A DNA stretch of 64,000 bases, from contig OW569390.1 of assembly GCA_937625935.1 (NCBI GenBank), forward strand, positions 186,001 to 250,000, given 5' to 3'. Positions within the stretch are counted from its first letter, which is position 1, and the number at the start of each line of letters is the position of its first letter. Below are positions 1-10,100 of the stretch, piece after piece. The notes under the pieces were generated by a model, which was not told the origin of the DNA, did not search any database, and was given only the letters and a program-made list of their open reading frames with translations. The stretch is from Tetramitus jugosus. Its lineage: Eukaryota; Heterolobosea; Eutetramitea; Acrasida; Vahlkampfiidae. Position numbers and translations under genes: made by a program.

Positions 1-2
1 CT

Positions 3-704
3 CAGGGAATTTTGATTGGGGCATCTGCTTCGTTGGTCATGGTAATCTATCGCAGCTCTCGGCCTAGATTTCGTCTACTGGGTCGTCAACCTGGAACAAG
101 CATGTACAGAGAGAGCAAATCATCTCGATTACCAGTTATTGAATACCCAGGAGTGATCGTAGCTAGGTTTGAAGCCGACATGTATTTTGCCAATGTGGGT
201 TACTTTAAAGATCGAGTCAAGAGATTCATCAGAAGGTCGAAGTATCCAGTACATGTATTTGTGTTGGATTGTGCAGGTATCAACCAAGTGGACTCAACAG
301 CAATCGAAGCCATGAAAGAGATTCAACCTATTCTAGCAAAACAAGACATTGAATTCTATCTTGCTCAGGTGAAACCCAGCATTAGAGAGGTGCTTGACCG
401 CGGTGGTGCCAGTCACTTCATTTCAGCATTCTTTGAGGATTTGCACGATGCAGTGGTGCAGGCAGATGCCAAAACCAAGGAAAACGTGTCGTTTGCGGCA
501 ACACAAAAGGCAAAGGCATCCAATGATCATGTTGAGCCAACTAGCACTTCCATTGATATCGCGTCCTCAATGTCAAACACTGCGAGTTCTTCTGTGCTCG
601 ACCAATCTCCAAGTGCCAATCACACAAGCATTGAAATGATTGAGATAGCAAAAGACAACACCAATTCTTCTGTCGAATTGGACAGTACCTCATCTGTTCC
701 GTAA
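3..704 (+). CDS. SulP/SLC26-family anion transporter, C-terminal end with STAS domain (5' truncated by window edge)
   Basis: The reading frame is already open at the left edge, so only the last ~230 residues are present. The first visible residues, a GI-x-x-GA-S-x-x-V-IYRSSRP stretch, are the typical end of the last SulP membrane segment and the start of the cytoplasmic tail. A STAS domain follows (about residues 40-145 of the visible part). It shows the alpha-beta alternation and the central VLDCAGINQVDSTAIEAM motif, where the D-S-T-A loop is the STAS signature. The last ~85 residues are Ser/Thr/Asn-rich and probably disordered. SulP proteins move sulfate, bicarbonate, chloride or related anions across membranes, and the STAS domain regulates transport and dimerisation. 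The substrate cannot be told from this fragment. The apparent start codon at position 12 is TTG and is not the real start. Confidence 0.88.
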   Translation, partial: QGILIGASASLVMVIYRSSRPRFRLLGRQPGTSMYRESKSSRLPVIEYPGVIVARFEADMYFANVGYFKDRVKRFIRRSKYPVHVFVLDCAGINQVDSTAIEAMKEIQPILAKQDIEFYLAQVKPSIREVLDRGGASHFISAFFEDLHDAVVQADAKTKENVSFAATQKAKASNDHVEPTSTSIDIASSMSNTASSSVLDQSPSANHTSIEMIEIAKDNTNSSVELDSTSSVP

Positions 705-787
705 AGTCGTCGACCAGCAAACCCAAAAATAAATCAGCATTTCGCGCCAATCCAAAAACCCGCCCAAAAAAACCAAATCAGAGAGTG

Positions 788-2533
788 ATGCACAGGAATT
801 CATTCAAGACACCAGAAGGCACCTATCAGGTTGATCTACACTTGAGATTGCATGCGATCAATGGTGGAGCAAAACCACTGTACCAAAAATCAAGGAGTCA
901 ACTCCGAGCGATCCACATTGACCTCGTTGATTCTCAATTTTTGGCGCCAAATCAATCTCCGCTCCCCACTACAACAACTGCCAGCACGCCAACCATCACA
1001 AAATCAACTTCTCAATCAAAGCTCGCATCATCATCCAACAACAACAACAATAATAATAATATCCTGCCACCAAAATTCAATCCATGCAGTGTCTATCTAA
1101 CAGTCAACACTGTAGACAACAAAGTGTTTTGTCATGATTTACTTGATTTGCTTTCATCAGTAACCAATAGCAACAATCACACTAATAACACTACTAATAC
1201 TACAAAAACAACTACTACTACTACGAACACTAATACGACTACAACGAGTGCTACAAATCAAAAAAAACACAACAAGAATCATCATCAAGAAGTATGGATC
1301 GATCAATTGTCATGTGATGTAGCACCTTGTTGTCATAAGCTCAGTGTTCAAGATTTGATCCAAAAGAAGACGTTGAATATTTTGATTGGTTTCATCAATG
1401 GAAGCATTGCCATTCACAATGCAATCACCAAGAAGAATTTAATTTTTAATCAAAAGGGAAACATTGATTCAACAATGGTCAAATGTGTACAATGGTGTCA
1501 CTCTCATATGTTGACTAATAGTAATACTGCTAGTAATACTACTAGTAATAGTAGTAATAGTAGTACTAGTAGTAGTAGTCATGGGAATAGTAGTAAGAAT
1601 AGTAACAATAGTAGTCAAACAACTGAAAATGCTTTAAGTGTCAAAAATATGAGTGCCGGAAGTTTTTTGGTGGCTCATCACAGTGGAAACATGTATTTAT
1701 ATCACAGATCATATTCTGATGTGACAACGACGACTGGAGAAGTGGTGCAATCAAATCTTGCTTCGTCTGCTGCGAACAATGCATTATCGAGTCAAAGTAT
1801 GACTGACAGTGAATATTCATATAGTCGGTCTAGGGTGCCCAACACGAATCCAATTGCCAAATTTCACGTATCCAACAGTCCATTGAACGATATTCAAGTG
1901 TCGATTGATGGCAAGTTTGTGGCTGTGGCGTGCAATAATGGATATTTGAAGGTGATTGAGATTCAGAGTGGAAAATTAGTGGTGTGCTTCCGGTCTTACT
2001 TTGGTGCATTTACTTGTTGCAGTTGGAGCCCCGATATGAAGTATATTGTGGCTGGTAGTGAAGATGATTTAATATCTGTGTTTGATTGGAAGAGAAAGAG
2101 TATTGTGGCTCGAGGAATAGGTCACACTTCCTATGTGTCTGCTGTTGTGTTTGATCCGGTCGAGTGTGATCACGAACATTATCGAGTTTTGTCTGTGGGA
2201 GATGATTGTAAGCTCATTTTGTGGGACATTGAAAAGATGAGTGATGAGGAGGCGTTTGGTTTCAATATTGACCAAGAACAACAAAAAATCAGCAAAGAAA
2301 CGAGGGTCATGGTGCCTAGTTTGTCCATGGATGAAGTGCCCACGTTTGATCCCGTGCAAATCCATAGAGCACATGATGAACCGATTCGGGATCTAACGGT
2401 TTTCGACTTGGGGATAGTGACAGTGTGCAATAGAGGTGTGATTAAATTTTGGGTTCGGCCAAAGGCAATGGAAGAAGATGAGGAAAGTGAAACTTCTCAA
2501 GAAATGATCCACAAAATGGATGACAATATATAA
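788..2533 (+). CDS. WD40 repeat protein of the WDR20 / CreC family (deubiquitinase cofactor)
   Basis: The gene starts at ATG 788, since the GTG just before it is not a eukaryotic start, and encodes 581 residues. WD40 blades are visible from about residue 190 to 575. The central block is diagnostic: NPIAKFHVSNSPLND, then VAVACNNGYLKVIE, then FGAFTCCSWSPDMKYIVAGS, then a GHTSYVSAVVFDP segment. This matches the region conserved between animal WDR20/DMWD and fungal CreC. Those proteins activate USP12/USP46-type deubiquitinases (CreB in fungi), so a role as a deubiquitinase cofactor is inferred by family. Long Asn/Thr/Ser inserts (about residues 60-160 and 240-275) are encoded by AAC/AAT/ACT/AGT triplet runs and interrupt the propeller between blades. 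No intron is needed. It is convergent with the CWC25 gene, with a 131-bp gap. Confidence 0.8.
   Translation: MHRNSFKTPEGTYQVDLHLRLHAINGGAKPLYQKSRSQLRAIHIDLVDSQFLAPNQSPLPTTTTASTPTITKSTSQSKLASSSNNNNNNNNILPPKFNPCSVYLTVNTVDNKVFCHDLLDLLSSVTNSNNHTNNTTNTTKTTTTTTNTNTTTTSATNQKKHNKNHHQEVWIDQLSCDVAPCCHKLSVQDLIQKKTLNILIGFINGSIAIHNAITKKNLIFNQKGNIDSTMVKCVQWCHSHMLTNSNTASNTTSNSSNSSTSSSSHGNSSKNSNNSSQTTENALSVKNMSAGSFLVAHHSGNMYLYHRSYSDVTTTTGEVVQSNLASSAANNALSSQSMTDSEYSYSRSRVPNTNPIAKFHVSNSPLNDIQVSIDGKFVAVACNNGYLKVIEIQSGKLVVCFRSYFGAFTCCSWSPDMKYIVAGSEDDLISVFDWKRKSIVARGIGHTSYVSAVVFDPVECDHEHYRVLSVGDDCKLILWDIEKMSDEEAFGFNIDQEQQKISKETRVMVPSLSMDEVPTFDPVQIHRAHDEPIRDLTVFDLGIVTVCNRGVIKFWVRPKAMEEDEESETSQEMIHKMDDNI
1036..1620 (+). 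repeat. Coding triplet-repeat tracts (AAC/AAT, ACT, AGT)
   Basis: Three imperfect trinucleotide tracts lie inside the WDR20-like gene. One is AAC/AAT around 1036-1063 (poly-Asn), one is AAC/ACT around 1180-1255 (Asn/Thr), and one is AGT/AAT around 1518-1615 (Ser/Asn). All keep the reading frame. They look like replication-slippage expansions tolerated in disordered loops. Confidence 0.8.
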
Positions 2534-2664
2534 ATTCAAGGCTTCAAAGTATCGTACAAGATTCTTTCAATTAATTTGACTTGTATCTTATTATGAACAG
2601 ATGAAACTCCATCTTTGAGGACAGATTCATTGTTAAATTGAGTGGTACATTACTTGAGGACCAC

Positions 2665-3588
2665 CTATTCTTCTGGGTTCGCAACTCTTCCAATTCTGTT
2701 AATGTTTCTGCCGATTCTCTCCTGCAGAGTATGGCCACTATCAAGATAGGCCTGTGATTTTACCTTGTTCAAAAATTGTGCATTCGTAGCATCTTGGTTC
2801 GTATCTCTCAATGCTTCGTGCTCCAATTTCTTCTCTTTCTGTCGTGTGTGCAAATCCTGCAATCGGTTTTGTTGATTGGCTTGTCCGTCTTGCATCATTG
2901 TTTCAAGTGCACGTTTCCGCTCCTCTTCAGACATTCTTGAATAAGACGATGACGAAGAAGAAGAAGAGGAATAATTTCTGCTACTGTCTCTTCGATAATA
3001 GGAATCATCATCATAGTGACGCTTACTGCGAGAATACTTGTCTTCCTTTCTTTCCTTTCGTTCTCTTGTTCGTTCATCCTTTTCCTCTCGTTTCCTTTCT
3101 CGCTTCCTTCTCTTGTATTCCTTGTCACTTTCCGTTTCGCTTTCGCTACTGCCACGTTCGTGTCGTTTTCTTTTCTTGCTGTTGAGCAACTCCTTTTCTT
3201 TTTTCTCCTTTTTTCTTTGTTTTTTCTTCTCCTTTTCTTTTTGTTCAATTGCCTTCTTCAATTTTTCTCTTTCAAGCACTTGCTTGAGTTGGGAGAGCTG
3301 AGAAGCTTTGACAGCAGTCATTGGGTCTTTCTTAATTTGAGAGAGGATGTCTCTGGAAGCACCGATTGGCGCCTGTTGCTGCTGCAGAAAGTTAGCACCG
3401 GGCATTTGTTGCTTTTTTATCCGATCGTAGTCGTCTTCGTGTTTCTCCGATATTAGCTGAGAAACTTTTTTGTGACCAAGAAGGTATTCATCAAGGTTAT
3501 TCTCTCGTTTGAGGTCCTCTGGATTGGTGTACATCCAGTTCATTGACTGTTGTTCATCATCACGATCGTTGTTGTTTCGATCTTTCAT
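2665..3588 (-). CDS. CWC25: Pre-mRNA splicing factor CWC25 homologue
   Basis: A 307-residue basic protein. Residues 15-45 carry the CWC25 core, MNWMYTNPEDL followed by the LDEYLLGHKKV element. This corresponds to the W-M-Y...DEYLLGR block of animal and fungal CWC25 (CCDC49). A lysine-rich coiled stretch (about 105-145) and an Arg/Glu/Ser-rich region follow. The C-terminal quarter starts with MSEEERKRALETMMQD, which matches the conserved CWC25 tail that includes L-x-E-R-I-x-R-N. CWC25 acts in the nucleus at the first catalytic step of splicing, after Prp2 remodelling. The usual N-terminal CIR_N segment (L-N-L-K-K-x-W-H-P) is missing. An in-frame stop lies about 45 bp upstream of this ATG, so either the N-terminus is on an unseen exon or the protein is short. 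The first in-frame ATG (3588) was chosen. Confidence 0.82.
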   Translation of the reverse strand: MKDRNNNDRDDEQQSMNWMYTNPEDLKRENNLDEYLLGHKKVSQLISEKHEDDYDRIKKQQMPGANFLQQQQAPIGASRDILSQIKKDPMTAVKASQLSQLKQVLEREKLKKAIEQKEKEKKKQRKKEKKEKELLNSKKRKRHERGSSESETESDKEYKRRKRERKREEKDERTRERKERKEDKYSRSKRHYDDDSYYRRDSSRNYSSSSSSSSSYSRMSEEERKRALETMMQDGQANQQNRLQDLHTRQKEKKLEHEALRDTNQDATNAQFLNKVKSQAYLDSGHTLQERIGRNINRIGRVANPEE

Positions 3589-3733
3589 TTCGCGCGTTTT
3601 TTTTCTTTGAGTGTTTCCGTTGAGAGTTCAGCGATTGCGTTGAACTTATTTTTCCATATTTTAGGATTGACTGGCCACTGAAGTGCAGGTCATAAGTAAT
3701 TTGTCATTGGTCAACTTTTGCTTCTAGAAAATA
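3589..3733. promoter_or_regulatory. Shared 145-bp divergent upstream region (CWC25 / LRR gene)
   Basis: CWC25 (minus) and the LRR protein (plus) start only 145 bp apart, so both promoters must lie here or overlap the genes. A T-rich run sits near 3597-3606. No recognisable TATA element or other named motif was identified, so this call rests on gene layout only. Confidence 0.4.
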
Positions 3734-5668
3734 ATGAAGGTGAAAAGAATGAAAGAAAGAATGGAAGATAATCGTCCTTCGTCATTGAGAGAACTGATAA
3801 GAGAACGAAGGATGAAGAAAGAGAAAGGGTCCAGAAACCAAGAGATTGAGATTCTAGAGTCCAAAGTTAGAGCAGCGGGGAAGATAATAACACCAAAGCA
3901 CCTTCAGCAAGATGAACTAGGAGATTGGGTCACTATTACTAGTGATTCTGATGACGGTTCATTTGTCATAAAGGAAAAGATCCTGTTGACCGCTTCCCAG
4001 CTCGTTCAGAGAACTATGAGTTTACATTGCTTGGAGAGAAGGAGAAAAGAGATTCGTTTACCCTTTAATTCCAATATCATAGAATTCATGCTTGGATACA
4101 TGACGGCTGACTACGTTCTGAATGGTGCAACTCAAGGTAATAATGGAGCAAGGCAGAGAATTGCCGTTGAACTGAAACCACAGTATGTCCTAGAGATGCT
4201 CATGGCGAGTGAGTACTTGGAGGTGGATGAATTTAGTGAACTTATCTGTTCGATGTTAGCTGATCACATTGGTGACATTCCTTCTTTTGAAGGGATTTCT
4301 CCTGAGTCTCTAGCAAGAATTTTGTCAAAAGTCAACCCGTTTACTCTCTGTGAATGGGAGCTCAGACCTGATACTCAAGAGATTGAATTTGATACTTCCG
4401 ATTTGTGGACAAAGCACTATGAACTACTACTCGGTAAGTCTGCAGATGATGAATCAGTAGATTTTAAACGATTATCTCTTGAAAGATCGTTTCAGGAGAG
4501 ATTGGCTGTTGGAGGGAGTCATAAAATGTTGATACTTGACCTAGCCAACATTACTGGTACTTATGTCCATCAACTTCATTTGGATTTAGCAGTGTTTAAA
4601 GGAACAAACATCGATATGGAACAATTCTTTCATTTACTGCCCAACCTAAACCAACTGTCATTGAGCGGCAACATTCAACACTTTGACCTATTGGCCTCAA
4701 ATATCGCAAAGGGTATTTCTAAGAACACAATAAGATGTTTTAAGTTGACGAACAGCAGAATTACACCACAACAGCTGAGGCTCGTTCTCACACCAATGTA
4801 TCGGACCTTGGAGAGTTTAGTATTGTCAGGAAATAAGTTAAATTCAGAAATTGGACAAATAGTTGCTGAGTTCCTTGTGGTAGCTAAATCGTTATCGTAT
4901 CTTGACCTCTCTTCCAATGATCTTCAAGACTTAAGGAACTTTCCAACGAAAAGAGTGGACCAGAAAGATAACGATGGAATTAACAGTATTTTGTTTGAAC
5001 TCATGAATTGCAAGAGTTTGAAGATCTTGAATATGAGCGATTATGGCTTATGTTGTGATAACCTGAAGAAAGAGAGTTTGGCAAGTTTGGCAGAATCAAG
5101 TCTGACAACTCTGAACCTCAGTTACAACTCGCTATTCTCGTCCCAATTTTCTGAAAACGCGAGAATGTTTTGGGCAGCCTTAGCCACAATGAAGGATCTT
5201 TCCCGTTTACAATTGTCAGAGTGTGGGTTGAAAGGGAATCAAGTGAAAGATATGGCATTATTTTTGGATCCCCTTCACTTCCCCGCAACCCGCTTGAAAC
5301 ATCTTGATCTATCTAGTAATATGATTACTGAGAATTGTCAGTCAGCTTTGGTGAAATTGATCGCCAATCATCCACTTGAAAGTTTAGATCTCTCACAAAA
5401 TGACTTAGCTAGATCCCTGGACAAGCTATCTACAGCATTATGCATCCATCCATCACTGAGAGATGTTTCTTTCCGATTATTACAATATCCATCTCGTCAC
5501 AGCACTCTGCATCTCATTGATGTAATCACTTCTTGTGCCTCATGCAAACTTGAGAGACTTGATATCTACAACAACTATCCCACTGAAAGAGAGTCAGAAA
5601 TTGTCGAGTTCAACAGACAGTACAGCATTATGCAAGCCAGAAAACCTCAACTCAAGATACTCATTTGA
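3734..5668 (+). CDS. Leucine-rich repeat protein with N-terminal BTB/Skp1-like domain
   Basis: A 644-residue intronless protein. Residues 1-60 are basic and disordered. Residues ~70-200 resemble a BTB/Skp1-type fold: a G-S-F-V-I-x-E-K-I-L-L strand, an S-x-x-V-x-x-x-M-S segment, an L-P-F-x-S-N-I-I-E-F-M-L-G-Y-M helix, and LEMLMASEYLEVDEF, equivalent to the L-L-x-A-A-x-Y-L-x-I helix of Skp1. From about residue 255 there are at least ten irregular RNI-type leucine-rich repeats (for example LNQLSLSGN, LVLSGNKL, YLDLSSNDL, LKHLDLSSNMI, LESLDLSQNDL). The combination suggests a substrate adaptor for a cullin-type ubiquitin ligase, although no F-box is seen; that role is an inference. It lies 104 bp upstream of the RCC1 gene in the same orientation. 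Confidence 0.65.
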   Translation: MKVKRMKERMEDNRPSSLRELIRERRMKKEKGSRNQEIEILESKVRAAGKIITPKHLQQDELGDWVTITSDSDDGSFVIKEKILLTASQLVQRTMSLHCLERRRKEIRLPFNSNIIEFMLGYMTADYVLNGATQGNNGARQRIAVELKPQYVLEMLMASEYLEVDEFSELICSMLADHIGDIPSFEGISPESLARILSKVNPFTLCEWELRPDTQEIEFDTSDLWTKHYELLLGKSADDESVDFKRLSLERSFQERLAVGGSHKMLILDLANITGTYVHQLHLDLAVFKGTNIDMEQFFHLLPNLNQLSLSGNIQHFDLLASNIAKGISKNTIRCFKLTNSRITPQQLRLVLTPMYRTLESLVLSGNKLNSEIGQIVAEFLVVAKSLSYLDLSSNDLQDLRNFPTKRVDQKDNDGINSILFELMNCKSLKILNMSDYGLCCDNLKKESLASLAESSLTTLNLSYNSLFSSQFSENARMFWAALATMKDLSRLQLSECGLKGNQVKDMALFLDPLHFPATRLKHLDLSSNMITENCQSALVKLIANHPLESLDLSQNDLARSLDKLSTALCIHPSLRDVSFRLLQYPSRHSTLHLIDVITSCASCKLERLDIYNNYPTERESEIVEFNRQYSIMQARKPQLKILI

Positions 5669-5772
5669 TCATTGAAAATTTTCTCAGAGATCATTGGAGG
5701 AATTGTTTCAAACACAATAAATAGTGTTCCTTACCGTCCATTACCAGTAGTTGTGCAGTAGATTGGAATTCC

Positions 5773-7152
5773 ATGAATAGTTCCAAGAAAAGAACTGTGT
5801 TCCAGAAAATCAGAAAAAAACAACAAAGCAGAATGAACTCTTCATTTGCAGATCAAGAAACACTGACCCATCGAACGATACCCGGAACAACTGTTCTTCT
5901 TGGTCTTGGTAGTTGCTCATATGGTGAACTCTGGACAGGTGAAGAACTGAACAAATTGAAGCCAATCGGGCGTGAATTTGACCAGGATGTTCCTGTCACG
6001 GAATTGGAGCTTCAAAATGATGGGTACACTGTGAAACACAATGATGTTCAATGGTTGACAACTGCAGGTCAAAGGTACATTAAACAAGTTGCATGTGGTT
6101 CATTGCATGTCATCTTGCTGGAATTCAATGGTAGGTGTTGGGCACTGGGTGATAACGATGATGGGCAGTTGGGACTGGGACATCGATCCAAAGTAAAGTA
6201 TCCCACGTTGATTCGTGGTGATATAAAGAATGTGCAAATTGAGTCTATTGATGTCGGAGGATGGTTCTCTGCCTTCTTGAGTGTCACGGGTCAGGTGTTC
6301 ACTTGTGGTAATATTGGTCGTTTGTTTTGGGATGAGGCAACCCAGAGTACATTCAAAGCAGAGCGATTCAATCTTCAAGCAACGCAGTACATTCCAAGAG
6401 CAGTATTGATGGATCCAGAACATACACACCAAGTCAGCAAGATGGGATGTGGCAATCGATTTCTGCTCATGCAAGATCTATACACCATGAATCTGTATAA
6501 AGTGGGAGATTCAAGGTATCGTGCGGCACAGGCAGGAAATAATACTGTGGATCCATATCCTTCACTCTTGCATTACATTCATCCTGATTCGCTCTATAGG
6601 ATTCCCATCAATTTTCAATGCAAGAAAATTGATGCTGGAGAGAATTTTTCAGTTCTTTTGGACTATCAAGGCAGTTTGTTTGCGGCAACACAAGAGGACT
6701 ATGAACGTCAAGAATATTTCCATAGTCAAAAGATTCATGTAATTGATGTGTGTTGCTCCTGGGCTCAATATATTGTTCTGGATGTCCGTGGATTTGCTCA
6801 TATAGGCAGTCCTGCTCACGCAGAGAAAGTGATTACTTTGCACTCGTTAGGGTTCGTGAATCAAATTGGTTCTGGCAATGTCAACATGTACGTTCGGTCT
6901 GATAAGCGCGTGTACAAGATCCATGAAAGACCGACACAAGATGTCGTGGCACCAGCACTATTAGAATTTGAGACCGAGATTGATCGAGAAGAAACAGCAT
7001 TTATTAAGTTGACAGGCTCATATTTCACTACAATGCTCCATCAAGCAGTTGTGAAGCGCTCAACATTGATGTTCAACATCAATTCGTTGCGTCTAAAACA
7101 ACTTTTGTGCGATGTTAGCGTCATCTGTAACAACTATGAACAGATAAAATAG
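5773..7152 (+). CDS. RCC1-repeat protein with C-terminally truncated BTB domain
   Basis: The ORF begins at ATG 5773 and encodes 459 residues. RCC1-type propeller repeats are visible, for example VACGSLHVILLEFNGRCWAL followed by G-D-N-D-D-G-Q-L-G-L-G, then VGGWFSAFLSVTGQVFTCGN. The last ~25 residues (LKQLLCDVSVICNN) are the beginning of a BTB/POZ domain, the L-x-x-x-D-V-x-x first strand seen in RCBTB-type proteins. The ORF stops only six residues later, so nearly the whole BTB fold is missing. The stop lies 35 bp from the 3' end of receptor copy 1, which points to a rearrangement junction. No splice donor that would rescue the domain was found. The protein may still fold as a propeller, but BTB-dependent dimerisation or cullin binding would be lost. 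Confidence 0.75.
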   Translation: MNSSKKRTVFQKIRKKQQSRMNSSFADQETLTHRTIPGTTVLLGLGSCSYGELWTGEELNKLKPIGREFDQDVPVTELELQNDGYTVKHNDVQWLTTAGQRYIKQVACGSLHVILLEFNGRCWALGDNDDGQLGLGHRSKVKYPTLIRGDIKNVQIESIDVGGWFSAFLSVTGQVFTCGNIGRLFWDEATQSTFKAERFNLQATQYIPRAVLMDPEHTHQVSKMGCGNRFLLMQDLYTMNLYKVGDSRYRAAQAGNNTVDPYPSLLHYIHPDSLYRIPINFQCKKIDAGENFSVLLDYQGSLFAATQEDYERQEYFHSQKIHVIDVCCSWAQYIVLDVRGFAHIGSPAHAEKVITLHSLGFVNQIGSGNVNMYVRSDKRVYKIHERPTQDVVAPALLEFETEIDREETAFIKLTGSYFTTMLHQAVVKRSTLMFNINSLRLKQLLCDVSVICNNYEQIK

Positions 7153-7186
7153 TTGTTGTAATCGAGAAGGTTGAGTTTATAGTACA

Positions 7187-10100
7187 TTACTTAGTGGGTG
7201 CTGTCAATCCCTCATCCAGACCACCAACATTGGCTAGTTCATAGCTCAACATCCGAATTTTTTTGTAACGAGCATATTCCTCAGTGCTTGTCAATCGAAT
7301 GAATGTGTCAGATATGTTGGTCATTGTTTCATTGAAGAGTGACAACAGAGCCTCTTCAGCATCCGAAGCAGACAAATCATTATTTTTCATTCCCTTTTGC
7401 ATTAATTTCTTTGTTTTGTTCGGCACATTGCACTCATAGGCACAACCTGACTCAAGGAACTCTGAATAAATTTCATTCATCATATCAACTCTCTGTTGAG
7501 TGGAGATGATCATGTTCTGAGGACGCACGTCTTCTAACTTTTTCCACAGGAGCAAATTTTCCAAGGCAAACTCCTTTTCAGCGAATGTTGAAAACACTTT
7601 GTATCCGAGTTCGTCCCTCAATATATCCAAGAGTTCGACCTCAACCGAACTGGCACCATTCTTAATATCTTTGAGCAACTCTCTCATTTCGGATACTCGT
7701 TGATACACTTCGAGAGATGATTGATAATTGATAAGACTGGAGAGCAAGGTGAAACCTCCGAAAGCATTCATTCTGAACAAAATATATAACATATCGAATA
7801 TGAACTCTCCAATCTTGAGAGGTGAGTTTGGTTGAGCTGATGAATCCAATCGATCAGCAATACCAAATATGTAGGAGATAATCATCATTGTCATTGCCAA
7901 TGCCATGAATATGGATTCAGATCTGAACAATAATGGATCATCTTTGGAGAAATGTGTGAAGAATGTGGTTGCCACTGACTTTAGAGCAGCCGTTTCCACT
8001 GACGAACCCTCTTCAGTATTCTGCTTGTCCTTGCCATATCTTACATGAAGTCTTCTGCCCATAACCACAGTGACGTCCCAGATGAAAACCAAAACAATCA
8101 ACACTGCAAAACAGAATGACATGATTGAGAATGATAGAGCATTGATGATAGAAGCAACATTGGGTACGATGACTCTCGTTGGTTCCAAAATTGACAAGAT
8201 GACGAAGTAAGCACATGAAATGACAAACACTGTGATGCCCAGAGCAACATAAACCAGTTTCGATGAAATCAATCTCAATATCCTCATGTACTTCTTGGCT
8301 GATTTGTCATTGCTTTCTTTTGCCATGATCGAATACAAGTGCTTCAAAAAGAAGAATCGAATCATCTGCCACAAATAAATGAACAATGACAAAAGAACAA
8401 GTGGATTAACAATTGTCAATATCAAATATGCCAAGCTGTTCACTCCTTTGAAGTCTTTTGAACTGTTCGCTGATATCAATAATGAGTTTCTGATGATTCC
8501 ATTCAATACACACTCAATTAGAATGGCTCCAAGTCCAATCAATGGAGCCAGAAATCTTGACTTGATTGGTTGAGTGTTTCGCCACCAAATTGACATTACG
8601 ATCAACACAAATGATATCAGAGCAAATATCGAATACATGATGATCCATGCAATATACAGTCCATCAGATGCCTTGTTAGGTTTCTTGGGATCATAGATGA
8701 TCATTGATGTGAAACTTGTTGTGTGATTGCAATGACACACAATGTTTAAGTCGTCGAATTGAGCAAGCCAACAACCATCTGTTTGCCAAGTGTTGTTACT
8801 CGTTTCATCCAAGTATCGACATTCAAATACATAATCCAGTGGCAATACACTTGTATTGTCTCTCCTTAACACAATTTCAATTGGCTTCGTTAAGTTGACA
8901 AGCTTCACCTTCTCATTCATGTTCAAAATCTTGAAGATGACGATTGGTGAAGAGATATTCTGCCCATTATTTGACATTGCAAAAGGATTCATCTCTGCAT
9001 TGAAACTGACTGACTGAACTGTGAAAGTACTAATATCATCCAGTGAATCGATATCATCAGGAATCATCACTGAAACAAGAGAGTTGGAAATGGAAGCATT
9101 GCGAAGTGTCGATGCAGTATCAACTCGCACACTCACATCAAATGCATCTGTTGAAACAATAGTTTCATCCTCCAACACTAATTTGTCTCTTCCAATCAGG
9201 GTAACAAGTTGGGAAATGATATCCAGAGTCTTGTTACTCAAGCTGATAAATTGACCACTATAAATGTTGGATATGGCAGATGCCAATTGCTGCGTGTCAT
9301 TTGAACCAAGAGAAATATCAGAAGTCAAGCAACCATCAACAGCTATGTTCAGAATTGTCATTGACTTCTCAGCTGTTGAGAGTGAAAACAGAGAGTTGAA
9401 ACTTGATATCACATTAACAGTATTAATCTTTGAGACGACAAACTGCTCAGTGATGGAATCATTGCTGTTTTGAATCTCTTCCAAGGTATTGGTCAACATA
9501 AAATCAACAATTCCAGAATAAATATTTGTCATTTGTTGCATCGGAACAGTGTTATTGTTGCTAAGACGACCAACCGTTGCAGCAACAATGTTCAACACTG
9601 ATTCACCATTGTCTGTTCTGTTATCTGAGTTCAAACTTTGCAATAATAACTCAGCTTGATTGAGTTGCTCAATCGCACTCGCTTCAGAGCTGACATGAAT
9701 TGAAAACTCTGTCAATGATTCTCCTCCTTGTGAATTCTGAACTGTGCATCGAACTCTCAAATGAGAGCCGAAAGTAGGAAGCGCAGTACTTACAGTGCTG
9801 TAAATGGAGTAACCTTTCAGCGCCACAAATCTCTGAAGTACTTCATTGAAATAATCAAACGAGTAATACAATGGATACACTTCCAGAATGTCAGTGCATT
9901 AATCGATATCGTAAACAATGTTGAGAGAGCATTTCCACTCACTGGATCAAATGTGAAACCTTCAATGGTGGGTGGAGATGATGTTCTTGAAGTGACAGAA
10001 GCATAGGAAACAAGTTGGCCGAATGCAGCATTGCGATAATGGGCTCTAATCATGAAAGTATAACTGGTGTTGTACTTGAGCATGTTTTCTGGGAGAACCA

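Noticed and set aside
2811-3456. Several plus-strand ORFs opposite the CWC25 gene
   Set aside because: They are Ser/Phe/Leu-rich mirror frames of the Lys/Glu/Arg-rich CWC25 region.
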